From: Tychonema litorale BBK16
GTDB lineage: Bacteria > Cyanobacteriota > Cyanobacteriia > Cyanobacteriales > Microcoleaceae
Direction of reading: 5' to 3'
DNA: 28,995 nt
Assembly: GCF_021648855.1 (NCBI RefSeq)
Contig: NZ_JAKJHX010000027.1
Location: 23,402 to 52,396, forward strand
Positions 7,102 to 16,335 of the stretch are shown here, piece after piece. Below the pieces are notes generated by a model that was not told the DNA's origin, made no database searches, and worked only from the letters and a program-made list of their open reading frames with translations. Position 1 is the first letter of the stretch. Every line of letters starts with the position of its first letter. The translations under genes were made by a program, and so were the position numbers.

Positions 7102-8310
7102 TTAAAAGTTCTTAGGAAGTCCGCCGATATAGCCTCTCAAAAATGCCTCTGATAAATCTACAGGTTCTTGTCCATCCAAAGGTTCGGGGTTGAGAATACG
7201 TCTAGCTTTAGTATGACCTAATTGGTTGCGATAAATCACAAGCAGTCGCTGTTCATCATCATCTAAATCCAAACCATCCAAAACTGCCGGATTGTGAGTT
7301 GTAAATATAACTTGTTTATCGTGTTTTTTGGCTAATTCGACTAATTCTTGGATTAACCTGCGGCATAATCTGGGGTTGAGGGAAGCATCAATATTATCAA
7401 TTGCAAAAAATTTAGGTGTGATATAGCTAATAAATAAAGTGAAGTAAAAAAGCAAGAATAGAAAGCCTTCATTAGAACTTCGTTGATCAAAATAAGCTAA
7501 ATCTGGATCTAAGTATCTATCTTTAATTTGAAGAGAGTTTTGAATATTGGATAAATTTGGAGGAGCTTCAAAATCTTGAAACCAATCTATCAATTTCAGT
7601 TTTTTCTTGATTTCATTAAGCTGATCCTGGTTATCTGAACTCAAGACTTTTAATAGTTTAAACAAACCTTCTCCGTTAATCCCTAATGGTTGGATTTGCC
7701 CTTCTTTTTCAAAAGTTCTTAAGGCTTGGTTTTCAGGAGAATAAATGATAAATTCACGTATAGCAAACATTTTAGAATGTCTTTGCAATGATAGTAGTAT
7801 CTGATCTCTGGTTTTTACTAACTCTCTAAGTTTTAATTCCTGGCTTGCTTGTTCTATAGACAATTTATTTGGATCGTTCTCGTGTTTTTCATGAAGATCA
7901 AAAGTATTTTCTAGATATTTTTTATTGTCATTAATAAAATTTATCGCTGGAACAAGAAAAGTATAAAAATCGATTTTGTTAAGCCACTTAGAATACGGAG
8001 AGTTATCATTTTCTAAAACGCAACTAAATGGTTGTTGAGCATTTCCTATTAAATCAATTTTAATTTCTTTAGTAAGATTATCTTTTTCAAAAGCCGATCG
8101 CATTAATTGAGGTTCTGTCACCCTAATGCCCCTAGATGCTAGAAACTCATTATCCAGTTTATCATCAGCCGCCGCCGAAGCCAGCGCGATCGCCTCTAAG
8201 ATATTACTCTTGCCGCAGCCATTCTCACCGATCAATACAGTGACTCGTCCTAACTCTAGTTTCAGCTTGTGAATCGATTTGTAATTTTCTATTCTAACTT
8301 CTTTTAACAT
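7102..8310 (-). CDS. AAA/ABC-type ATPase of the RecF/SMC-like family
   Basis: 402-residue soluble P-loop ATPase. The N-terminus MLKEVRIENYKSIHKLKLELG and the Walker A motif GENGCGKSN (28-36) are typical of the AAA_15/AAA_21 group related to RecF, OLD and RloA-like proteins. A signature-like RSSNEG stretch lies near residue 280, Walker B at FFAIDNIDASLNP (Asp305 followed by Asn306 rather than Glu), and a switch histidine in FTTHNP near 343. The middle (about 85-260) is lysine/asparagine-rich and helical-looking, and its DNA is visibly more AT-rich than the flanking genes, a hint of horizontal acquisition. No TOPRIM nuclease domain and no nuclease partner is seen. Such ATPases often act in defence or DNA repair; the role here is unknown. 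It precedes the antitoxin gene. Confidence 0.85.
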   Translation of the reverse strand: MLKEVRIENYKSIHKLKLELGRVTVLIGENGCGKSNILEAIALASAAADDKLDNEFLASRGIRVTEPQLMRSAFEKDNLTKEIKIDLIGNAQQPFSCVLENDNSPYSKWLNKIDFYTFLVPAINFINDNKKYLENTFDLHEKHENDPNKLSIEQASQELKLRELVKTRDQILLSLQRHSKMFAIREFIIYSPENQALRTFEKEGQIQPLGINGEGLFKLLKVLSSDNQDQLNEIKKKLKLIDWFQDFEAPPNLSNIQNSLQIKDRYLDPDLAYFDQRSSNEGFLFLLFYFTLFISYITPKFFAIDNIDASLNPRLCRRLIQELVELAKKHDKQVIFTTHNPAVLDGLDLDDDEQRLLVIYRNQLGHTKARRILNPEPLDGQEPVDLSEAFLRGYIGGLPKNF

Positions 8311-8411
8311 AGTGTTATATTTATGCTTGTGTTTGTTTAAATTGTTTTACTAGATCAGGGTTAGCGCGATCGCACTTCGCACTTCACCCATCCATATCCA
8401 ATACCAAAAAA

Positions 8412-8780
8412 TCAGTCCTGAGTGTCCACAAAAACTGTCACCGCCGCTACCGCAATCAACATTTCATCATTTTTATCATTCAAAGATGCGATCGCCCTTC
8501 CAGCCACAACCATCCCACCTTGCTCAACAATCAGAGATTTTTCCCCAAAAGGTAACACCGCCAAAACCTCATCCCTTCGCACCTGTTCCGGGTAGGGAAC
8601 CCCCACTTTTACCTCCACAATCATTTGATTTGGGTCAGTCAAACCAGCCACTTCCCAGACACCGAGTAAAGCATTATTTGCGATCGCATTTCGGACAGCC
8701 CTAGCCGCCGCCACCGTCGGTTCTTGTCCGTGCTGGTCAATACCCATTCCCATTTCAATGATAAAACATTTACGTGCCAT
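8412..8780 (-). CDS. Lin0512 family protein
   Basis: 122-residue protein of the uncharacterised Lin0512 family, recognised by IIEMGMGIDQHGQEPTVAAARAVRNAI and the later IVEVKVGVPYPEQVRRDEVLAVLPFGEK and GGMVVAGRA. Members are small, probably oligomeric cytosolic proteins with no established reaction. The frame is open to 8846, but the ATG at 8780 (MARKCFIIEMG) has AGAGGT five bases before it and matches the usual N-terminus, so it is taken as the start. No obvious operon partner: the ATPase gene 100 bases downstream on the same strand is unrelated. Confidence 0.85.
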   Translation of the reverse strand: MARKCFIIEMGMGIDQHGQEPTVAAARAVRNAIANNALLGVWEVAGLTDPNQMIVEVKVGVPYPEQVRRDEVLAVLPFGEKSLIVEQGGMVVAGRAIASLNDKNDEMLIAVAAVTVFVDTQD

Positions 8781-8928
8781 AGCTACCTCTTTCTGACTTT
8801 TGATTTGTACTTTAATCCAATCTTTCCTAAAACAATTATCAACCAAAATGACCGCGATTTAGATCATTTTTAAAACGGCAGAGAACAAGCTCTATCTTGA
8901 CAGTTAAAAAATAATCAATGGTTGCAAC

Positions 8929-8963
8929 CTTCTTCCTTCTTCCTTCTTCCTTCTTCCTTCTGC
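8929..8963. repeat. CTTCTTC heptad array
   Basis: Four exact CTTCTTC units and a fifth CTTCTGC in the gap between the divergent Lin0512 gene and the aminotransferase gene. Same class of cyanobacterial heptad repeat as elsewhere in the window, with a different unit. Confidence 0.85.
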
Positions 8964-9033
8964 TATAAATTATGCTAATATAACCAAATTCACCTTTCCT
9001 TGCAGACTGCAAAACTCATCGCTAGCTTGAATC

Positions 9034-9948
9034 ATGGATAGTTTTCTACCAATTGCCTACTTTCAAAATCAATTCCTCCCATTTACCGACGCCAAAATCT
9101 CCATCGCCACCCATGCACTGCACTACGGAACCGGAGTCTTGGGTGGCTTGCGCGGAATTCCTGACCCCGAAAATCGCGATCGCATCTTACTATTTAGATT
9201 AGACCGCCACTGTCAAAGATTAAGCCAAAGTGCCAGCTTCCTGCAATGCGATTTGGCCGCTGACAAAATTCAATCAATAATCGTTGATTTTGTCAAGAAA
9301 AATCAGCCCACCCAATCTTTTTATATCCGCCCATTTATCTACACCTCAAGTTTGGGAATTGCCCCCCGACTCCACAACGTAGAAACAGACTTTTTTGTCT
9401 ACGGATTAGAACTATCAGACTATTTGCCAAAGGAAGGAGTTAACTGTAGAATGAGTTCTTGGTATCGCCAAGAAGACCGCAGTTTACCCTTGAGAGGAAA
9501 AATTAGCGGCGCTTACATTACCTCAGCCTTAGCGAAAACAGAAGCAGTACAATCCGGCTTTGATGAAGCTATCATGATGAATAGTCAAGGGAAAGTCAGC
9601 GAAGCTTCAGGAATGAACATATTTGTCGCTAGAAACGGTAAATTAATTACACCAGGTTTCGAGCAAGATATTCTCGAAGGAATCACCAGAGACAGCGTGA
9701 TAACTATCGCCAGAGACTTAGGAATTGAAGTCATAGAAAGACCAGTTGACAAATCTGAATTGTTGATTGCTGACGAAATTTTCCTGTGCGGTACAGCAGC
9801 TAAAGTTACGCCAATTAATCGCATCGAAAACTATCATTTACCAAAAGAGCGACCCATCACTGAAAAACTCTTGGCAAAACTGACAGGAATTATCGAAAAT
9901 CGTGATCGCAAGTACAAAGATTGGGTATTTCCAATTAGTCTGAATTGA
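9034..9948 (+). CDS. ilvE: class IV aminotransferase, branched-chain type
   Basis: PLP-dependent fold-type IV enzyme of 304 residues, most like branched-chain amino acid aminotransferase, which interconverts Leu/Ile/Val and their 2-oxo acids with glutamate. The Schiff-base lysine is Lys156 in LRGKISGAYI; other family marks are HALHYGTGVLGG (27-38), the phosphate-region EASGMNIF (190-197), ILEGITRDSV, and CGTAAKVTPI. The DxxxY- and RP-containing stretches (YIRPFIYTSSLGI) fit BCAT better than 4-amino-4-deoxychorismate lyase or D-amino acid transaminase, but the substrate call is by resemblance only. ATG start at 9034 without a clear ribosome binding site. No biosynthetic neighbours. Followed closely by a repeat element. 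Confidence 0.86.
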   Translation: MDSFLPIAYFQNQFLPFTDAKISIATHALHYGTGVLGGLRGIPDPENRDRILLFRLDRHCQRLSQSASFLQCDLAADKIQSIIVDFVKKNQPTQSFYIRPFIYTSSLGIAPRLHNVETDFFVYGLELSDYLPKEGVNCRMSSWYRQEDRSLPLRGKISGAYITSALAKTEAVQSGFDEAIMMNSQGKVSEASGMNIFVARNGKLITPGFEQDILEGITRDSVITIARDLGIEVIERPVDKSELLIADEIFLCGTAAKVTPINRIENYHLPKERPITEKLLAKLTGIIENRDRKYKDWVFPISLN

Positions 9949-9987
9949 TTATTTTGAAGTATGCGGAGGACACGGCTTTTCTGCGGA

Positions 9988-10213
9988 GGACACTCCGAGA
10001 GCCCATAGGTGTCAACAATCAGGTACAACCTATAGTCCGGCAAGGGTTGAAACCCCTGCCTCAAAGCGCAAGTCCTCTAAAAGAGGACGGCAGGAGTTCT
10101 TGAGTCCTCTTTTAGAGGACTTTAGCTATTAGACAGGGAATTAATTCCCTGGCGGACAGGGTGGCTGACTACAGTTCCTGGCGGGCTTTCAGGCTTAAGT
10201 TGACACTCCTTGG
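9988..10213. mobile_element. MITE-like element, copy A
   Basis: Core 10009-10206 (198 bp) is bounded by GTGTCAAC and GTTGACAC. It carries no gene but is full of palindromes: GTCCTCTAAAAGAGGAC (10071-10087) with its reverse complement GTCCTCTTTTAGAGGAC (10104-10120), and a perfect 18-bp CAGGGAATTAATTCCCTG. It is identical except for base 10031 to the reverse complement of 25918-26115. Outside the core the similarity continues on the left through GGACACTCCGAGAGCC (9988-10003), where copy A has one extra C, and on the right through TCCTTGG. No direct target duplication is evident. It lies between ilvE and fghA. Confidence 0.85.
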
Positions 10214-10271
10214 CACTGCCGTCTCCTAATTTCGGGTAATATTAATCCCGATGCCACGGGACTTGACATAA

Positions 10272-11126
10272 CTACCCGCACAAAGCAGCCGCATGATACT
10301 GAATATGATCTTCCATAAAACTTGCTACGAAATAATAGCTATGATCGTAACCTTCCTGCATTCTCAAGGTTAGCGGCTGTCCCGTTTTTGCACAAGCCTT
10401 TGCGAATACTTCCGGCAACAACTGCCCGTCAGCAAGATACGAATCTGCTGTGCCGCAATCAATTAAAATCGGACGATTATATTGCGCTTTGAACACCAAT
10501 TCACTAGCATCCCAAGCGCGCCAATCCTCTCGATTGTCACCGAGATAGTTGCTGAATATTTTTTGTCCCCAAGGGCTGTGCATGGGCGCGCAAATAGGTG
10601 CAAAAGCGGAAACTGAAAGATAGCTATCGCCATTTTTTAACGCACAAATTAAAGCCCCATGTCCGCCCATTGAATGACCAAAAATTCCCTGTCTTTCCGG
10701 TATGACTGGAAAGTTTTCAGCGATTAATTTAGGTAATTCATCGACAACATAACTGTACATCTGATAGTGAGCATTCCAAGGTGAGGCTGTCGCATTAATA
10801 TAAAAACCCGCACCACTTCCCAAATCCCAATTATCGTCTTCGCCGGGAATACCTGTATGGCGCGGGCTAGTATCGGGTGCAACTAGCATTAGTCCATATT
10901 TTGCGGCAAATTGCTGTGCTCCGGCTTTTGCCATAAAGTTCTCTTCTGTGCAGGTTAATCCTGATAGAAAATAGAGGATTGGTACGGGTTGATATTGAGC
11001 TTGTGGTGGTTGGTAAACGGCGAATTTCATTTCGCTGTTGCAGGCGGATGATTGATGGCTATAATAGCTGAGTTTTCCGCCGAAGCTTTTATATTCTTGG
11101 TGAAGTTTTAGGGATTTGGATATCAT
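10272..11126 (-). CDS. fghA: S-formylglutathione hydrolase
   Basis: Alpha/beta-hydrolase of 284 residues (esterase D family) that splits S-formylglutathione to glutathione and formate, the second step of glutathione-dependent formaldehyde removal. The catalytic triad can be read as Ser152 in GHSMGG, Asp228 in DCGTAD and His262 in YDHSYYF. The family motifs PILYFLSGLTCTEENF, DTSPRHTGIPGEDDNWDLGSGAGFY and YSYVVDELP are all present, and the length is normal. The ATG at 11126 is the start. It lies 154 bases downstream of frmA on the same strand, so the two consecutive pathway enzymes are probably cotranscribed, although a 9-mer repeat lies between them. Confidence 0.95.
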   Translation of the reverse strand: MISKSLKLHQEYKSFGGKLSYYSHQSSACNSEMKFAVYQPPQAQYQPVPILYFLSGLTCTEENFMAKAGAQQFAAKYGLMLVAPDTSPRHTGIPGEDDNWDLGSGAGFYINATASPWNAHYQMYSYVVDELPKLIAENFPVIPERQGIFGHSMGGHGALICALKNGDSYLSVSAFAPICAPMHSPWGQKIFSNYLGDNREDWRAWDASELVFKAQYNRPILIDCGTADSYLADGQLLPEVFAKACAKTGQPLTLRMQEGYDHSYYFVASFMEDHIQYHAAALCG

Positions 11127-11160
11127 GTTTATTCTATTTGATTTGGGAATGGATTTTTTT

Positions 11161-11188
11161 ACCGCAGAGGGCGCAGAGAGCGCAGAGG
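11161..11188. repeat. GCGCAGAGG-type 9-mer repeat
   Basis: Three imperfect tandem units (accGCAGAGG, GCGCAGAGA, GCGCAGAGG) in the 154-base gap between frmA and fghA. Such 9-mers are scattered in cyanobacterial intergenic DNA. The rest of the gap shows no recognisable site. Confidence 0.6.
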
Positions 11189-11280
11189 AAGAGAGTATTG
11201 AGAAGTTATGTACCTCCTACATTATTCTTTGTACCCTGATCGAATTAGTACGCTGAGCGGAGTCGAAGCGTCTTCTTCCT

Positions 11281-12414
<1,134 letters not shown>

Positions 12415-12499
12415 CTATTGTCCGATCAAGATCTATTCTATTATTTAATTACCAAATTTCTACATTCTCAACTCACAATTATTTCCCTATATTGCCACT

Positions 12500-13549
12500 G
12501 TGAACTTGCCACTAACTCCGCCATCACCCATCGAAACCCGTAAAGCAGACCACCTACGGCTCTGCATTGAAGAAGATGTACAATTTCATGAGACTACCAG
12601 TGGATTTGAACACTACCGTTTTGCCCACTGCTGTTTGCCAGAACTCGATCGCACTGAAATCGATTTAACCTCAACATTTCTGGGGAAAAACTTGGCTGCA
12701 CCCCTGCTAATTTCCTCCATGACTGGTGGGACTGAATTAGCCCAGACGATCAATTATCGCCTAGCTGATGTCGCTCAAAAATACAAAATTGCAATGGGTG
12801 TCGGTTCCCAGCGCATCGCCGTCGAAAATCCTCAACTCGCCGAGACTTTTGCCGTTCGCCGTCGCGCTCCAGATATTCTATTATTTGCTAACATCGGTGC
12901 TGTTCAGTTAAACTATAATTATGGTTTGGAACAGTGTCAAAAAATTGTGGATCTTCTGGAAGCAGATGCTCTGATTTTGCACTTAAATCCTCTGCAAGAA
13001 TGCGTTCAAACTGAAGGTGATACTAACTTTAAAGGACTGCTGGATAAAATTGCTAAATTGTGCGATGAATTACCAGTACCAGTCATTGCGAAAGAAGTTG
13101 GTAACGGCATTTCAGGTAAGATGGCAAAAAAATTGATCGCAGCAGGAGTAAGTGCGATCGACATTGCCGGAGCTGGAGGCACTTCTTGGGCGAAAATAGA
13201 AGGAGAACGTGCCCGTGATGGCAAGCAGCGTAGGTTGGGTGCTACCTTTGCTGACTGGGGAATACCGACAGCCGAGTGCATTGTCAGTACCCGCGCCGCC
13301 TCGCCGGATGTTCCTCTGATTGCTTCTGGAGGCTTGCAGGATGGGCTGGATGCAGCTAAGGCGATCGCCCTAGGTGCGGATATGGCCGGGCTAGCAAGGC
13401 CGTTTTTGCAAGCAGCAGCGGAATCGGAATCAGCTTTAGAGCTCTTAGTTGAGGTTTTGATTGCAGAGATTGCTACCGTGATGTTTTGTACTGGTTGCGC
13501 TAATCTGGATGAGTTAAAACATTCTGGGGTTTTGGAAAGGTTAAGATAG
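12500..13549 (+). CDS. fni: isopentenyl-diphosphate delta-isomerase, type 2
   Basis: FMN- and NADPH-dependent isomerase of 349 residues that interconverts isopentenyl diphosphate and dimethylallyl diphosphate, feeding carotenoids, chlorophyll phytyl chains and quinones. Family marks are RKADHLRLC (14-22), [10 protein letters not shown] (70-79), the substrate loop HLNPLQE, the metal/FMN region [42 protein letters not shown] and GLARPFL. The type 2 enzyme is the form used by most cyanobacteria. No ATG is available before residue 75, so the GTG at 12500 is taken as start; no clear ribosome binding site. It stands alone, divergent from frmA, and is followed by a heptad array. Confidence 0.95.
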   Translation: MNLPLTPPSPIETRKADHLRLCIEEDVQFHETTSGFEHYRFAHCCLPELDRTEIDLTSTFLGKNLAAPLLISSMTGGTELAQTINYRLADVAQKYKIAMGVGSQRIAVENPQLAETFAVRRRAPDILLFANIGAVQLNYNYGLEQCQKIVDLLEADALILHLNPLQECVQTEGDTNFKGLLDKIAKLCDELPVPVIAKEVGNGISGKMAKKLIAAGVSAIDIAGAGGTSWAKIEGERARDGKQRRLGATFADWGIPTAECIVSTRAASPDVPLIASGGLQDGLDAAKAIALGADMAGLARPFLQAAAESESALELLVEVLIAEIATVMFCTGCANLDELKHSGVLERLR

Positions 13550-13613
13550 AAGGATGGCAGTTGACAGTTGGTTGTTAAGTATGGGTTATTTGTTATTGGT
13601 TATTTGTTAGTTC

Positions 13614-13697
13614 CAATGCCCAATGCCCAATGCCCAATGCCCAATGCCCAATTCCTAATTCCCAATTCCCAATTCCCAATTCCCAATTACCAATTAA
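13614..13697. repeat. CAATGCC/CAATTCC heptad array
   Basis: Twelve uninterrupted seven-base units: five CAATGCC, then CAATTCC and variants TAATTCC, CAATTAC, CAATTAA. It ends four bases before the ATG of the long sppA gene, so it occupies the position of the 5' leader and ribosome binding site. Same family, in the same orientation relative to the gene, as the array before the short sppA at 5191-5260. Confidence 0.93.
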
Positions 13698-13701
13698 TTA
13701 A

Positions 13702-15522
13702 ATGAAAGATTTCCTAAAATATACGTTTGCAAGTTTACTGGGAAGCCTCCTAGGATTGGCTTTAATTGGTAGCATAGGATTGGGAGGACTCGTAATTCTA
13801 ATTGCTATGGCTGCATCGTCGTCTAAAGATTCTGGCCCGCAAGTTAAAGATAAATCTGTATTAGTATTCGATCTTTCTCTCAATATCACTGACAGCAAAC
13901 CCAGTCGCAGTACAGGGGCGGCCCTGGAAGAAGTGCTTTCTGATGAGGGCTCTGATACGGTAACGCTGCGAAGTGTTCTAGATGCGATCGCATCTGCGGA
14001 AAAAGATCCGAAAATAGTTGGTATTTATCTTCAAGGAAATTCGGATTCCGGTGGTAGTGGATTCGCAAATCTCAAAGAAGTGCGATCGGCATTGCAACGT
14101 TTTCGAGATACCAAAAAACCAATTTTTGCTTACGAAATGGATTGGAATGAGCGAGAATATTACCTCGGTTCCGTTGCCAATACAATTGCTGTCAATCCCT
14201 TCGGTTCTCTGGAAATCAACGGTTTTAGCAGTCAGACAATGTTTTTAGCCGGCGCTTTAGAAAAATATGGCGTTGGAGTACAAGTTACTCGCGTTGGTAA
14301 ATACAAGTCAGCCACAGAACCATTTTTGCTAAAGAAAATGAGTCCGGAAAATCGCCAGCAAACTCAAAAGTTGCTGGGAGATATTTGGGGTCAATATCTG
14401 ACAACTGTGGGGTCAAACCGCAAATTGACTGTTCCGCAATTACAGGCGATCGCAGATAATAGTGGAACCTTGATGGCTGAGGAAGCTCTCAAAAGCAAGT
14501 TAGTTGATAAAGTTGTCTACTTTGACGAAATTGTCACCGAACTTAAGAAATTAACTGGAACCGATGCAGAAGACAAATCTTTCAAACAAATTAGTCTGAA
14601 AAATTACGCGAGAATCGCTGAGGATAAAAACTTAAATCGTGGTGACAAAAACAAGCAAGTAGCTATACTTTATGCCGAGGGAGAAATTGTAGACGGCGAA
14701 GGGGGAGTGAGTCAAGTAGGAGGCGATCGCATCGCTCAAGAATTGCGTAAAATCCGAGAAGATGACGACGTAAAAGCAGTTGTTTTGCGTGTCAACAGTC
14801 CCGGAGGTAGCGTCACGGCTTCTGAAGTCATCGGACGGGAAGTCGTGCTGACAGATAAGAAAAAACCCGTTATTGTTTCGATGGGTAACTTAGCAGCTTC
14901 CGGTGGCTATTGGATTTCGATGGGTTCTCGGAAAATATTTGCTGAATCAAATACGATTACTGGTTCGATCGGCGTTTTTGGAATACTACCCAATGTCGAA
15001 AAGTTGGCAGCCAACAACGGTCTGACTTGGGACGTGGTGAAAACCACCCGCTTTGCCGATATTAACACGATTTCTCGCGCGAAAACTCCTCAAGAATTGG
15101 CTAATATTCAGAAGGTAGTCGATCGCATTTACGATCGATTTATCACCAAAGTCGCCAACTCCCGTAAATTGCCAAAAGGCAAGGTACAGGAAATTGCTCA
15201 AGGCAGAGTATGGTCTGGTGCGGCCGCGAAGGAGTTGGGTTTAGTCGATGCAATTGGTGGTCTAGAAGACGCTGTCAAGGAAGCGGCGAAACAAGCTAAA
15301 CTAGGCAATGATTGGCAATTGGAAGAGTATCCAAAACGTCGCAGTTTGGAGGAACGCATTTTGGAAAGACTTTCAGGTATCCGCGCTTCTAAAACAGTTA
15401 TAAAACTAGACCCGCTAACGGCAGAAGTTAAGAAAATGCAAGAGGAATTAGCTGTGGTGAAGTCAATGAATGATCCCCAGGGAGTTTATGTTCGTATGCC
15501 TTTTAATTGGCGGATAGATTGA
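13702..15522 (+). CDS. sppA: signal peptide peptidase SppA, 67K type
   Basis: Membrane-anchored serine protease of 606 residues with two tandem S49 domains (E. coli SppA has 618). An N-terminal hydrophobic segment (about 8-36, starting YTFASLLGSLLGLALIGSIG) anchors it. The catalytic pair is split between the domains: general-base Lys202 in RVGKYKSATEPF in the N-terminal half and Ser400 in GNLAASGGYW in the C-terminal half, 198 residues apart (200 in E. coli). It degrades cleaved signal peptides and, in cyanobacteria, the homologue SppA1 has been linked to phycobilisome turnover under strong light. The ATG at 13702 directly follows a heptad array and has no ribosome binding site. Ends 12 bases before a MITE-like element. 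Confidence 0.95.
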   Translation: MKDFLKYTFASLLGSLLGLALIGSIGLGGLVILIAMAASSSKDSGPQVKDKSVLVFDLSLNITDSKPSRSTGAALEEVLSDEGSDTVTLRSVLDAIASAEKDPKIVGIYLQGNSDSGGSGFANLKEVRSALQRFRDTKKPIFAYEMDWNEREYYLGSVANTIAVNPFGSLEINGFSSQTMFLAGALEKYGVGVQVTRVGKYKSATEPFLLKKMSPENRQQTQKLLGDIWGQYLTTVGSNRKLTVPQLQAIADNSGTLMAEEALKSKLVDKVVYFDEIVTELKKLTGTDAEDKSFKQISLKNYARIAEDKNLNRGDKNKQVAILYAEGEIVDGEGGVSQVGGDRIAQELRKIREDDDVKAVVLRVNSPGGSVTASEVIGREVVLTDKKKPVIVSMGNLAASGGYWISMGSRKIFAESNTITGSIGVFGILPNVEKLAANNGLTWDVVKTTRFADINTISRAKTPQELANIQKVVDRIYDRFITKVANSRKLPKGKVQEIAQGRVWSGAAAKELGLVDAIGGLEDAVKEAAKQAKLGNDWQLEEYPKRRSLEERILERLSGIRASKTVIKLDPLTAEVKKMQEELAVVKSMNDPQGVYVRMPFNWRID

Positions 15523-15534
15523 TTAGTATCTAGA

Positions 15535-15761
15535 GGACACGGCAGTGCCCATAGGTGTCAACTTAAGGTCAAACCCAGCCAGAGACTGCTGTTTGACCAT
15601 TAAATCTAGATCCCCCCTAGCCCCCCTTAAGAAGGGGGGGACAGGAGTCTTTTCAAAGTCCCCCTTCTTAAGGGGGATTTAGGGGGATCTAGACTTAGGT
15701 AAAACCGAGAGATACCAAGAGTTTCAGGCTTAAGTTGACACTAATGGGCAGTGCCGTGTCC
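15535..15761. mobile_element. MITE-like element with 33-bp terminal inverted repeats, copy C
   Basis: The ends 15535-15567 and 15729-15761 are reverse complements with only two mismatches over 33 bases. The outer 18 bases are GGACACGGCAGTGCCCAT; the inner part is the GTGTCAACTTAAG motif shared with copies A and B. The interior differs from those copies: GGTCAAAC...GTTTGACC (8-bp arms), then nested repeats in which TCTAGATCCCCC (15605-15616) pairs with 15682-15693 and CCCCCTTAAGAAGGGGG pairs with its reverse complement near 15660-15676. No coding capacity. It fills most of the 371-base gap between sppA and the small membrane protein gene. Confidence 0.82.
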
Positions 15762-15830
15762 CTACCATGATTAATTAGGGATGCTACCGGATTTAATATA
15801 ACTCTCATAAAAAGTCATTTATTCAAACAG

Positions 15831-15860
15831 CAATCCTCCAGTATTCTGCCTGGAGGATTG
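15831..15860. terminator. hairpin between convergent genes
   Basis: Perfect 11-bp stem CAATCCTCCAG / CTGGAGGATTG with an eight-base loop. It lies 34 bases past the stop of the minus-strand membrane protein gene and also downstream of the long sppA gene, beyond the MITE-like element. The T-run after it on the plus strand is weak (TTCAATTC), so it may be a factor-assisted or bidirectional terminator. Confidence 0.65.
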
Positions 15861-15893
15861 TTCAATTCATAGACTCGAAATTCACAATATTTA

Positions 15894-16163
15894 TTACACG
15901 GCACGCTGAGTTAATAATCCCCAGATGAAAAGTACAACGATCGCACCAAGGACAGCAAAAGCAATGCTAGGTAGAGTTAACGCACCAAAGGAAGCCCCGG
16001 CGCTAGTTCCTACAAAGACTTGACCTAAATAACCTCCCACTAGCGCTCCCACAATTCCTAAACCTGTGGTTGCTAGGAAACCGCCACCTTGTTGTCCGGG
16101 ATAAATAGCTTTAGCGATCGCGCCGGCAATCAGTCCTAAAACAATCCAAGCAATAATGCCCAT
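15894..16163 (-). CDS. GlsB/YeaQ/YmgE family stress-associated membrane protein
   Basis: 89-residue membrane protein with three glycine/alanine-rich hydrophobic segments (about 3-20, 28-50 and 64-85). The start MGIIAWIVLGLIAGAIAKAIYPG followed by GGGFLATTGLGIVGALVGGYLG is the hallmark of the family formerly called transglycosylase-associated proteins. Members are often induced by osmotic or general stress; the molecular role is not known and the enzymatic name is historical. The ATG at 16163 has CAGGAGA seven bases upstream, one of the better ribosome binding sites in the window. Single gene. Confidence 0.9.
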   Translation of the reverse strand: MGIIAWIVLGLIAGAIAKAIYPGQQGGGFLATTGLGIVGALVGGYLGQVFVGTSAGASFGALTLPSIAFAVLGAIVVLFIWGLLTQRAV

Positions 16164-16335
16164 TTCTTTTTCTCCTGAATGCTTAACGTTTCTTGTCTTA
16201 TGTTCTTAGAATAACAACAGATATTCATTGATTGTCTCTACCATAGGGATGAACCTAAAGTGGTAAAATCTCTAGCTGTAGGTTGGGTTGAGATTAGTTA
16301 TTAATTATTCTTAAAAATAGGAAAGTGTGCGCCCG

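Noticed and set aside
9988..10213. Structured RNA or tRNA in the palindromic block
   Set aside because: The palindromes are shared with another copy at 25.9 kb with defined ends, so a repeat element explains them; no tRNA-like cloverleaf or conserved arms were found.
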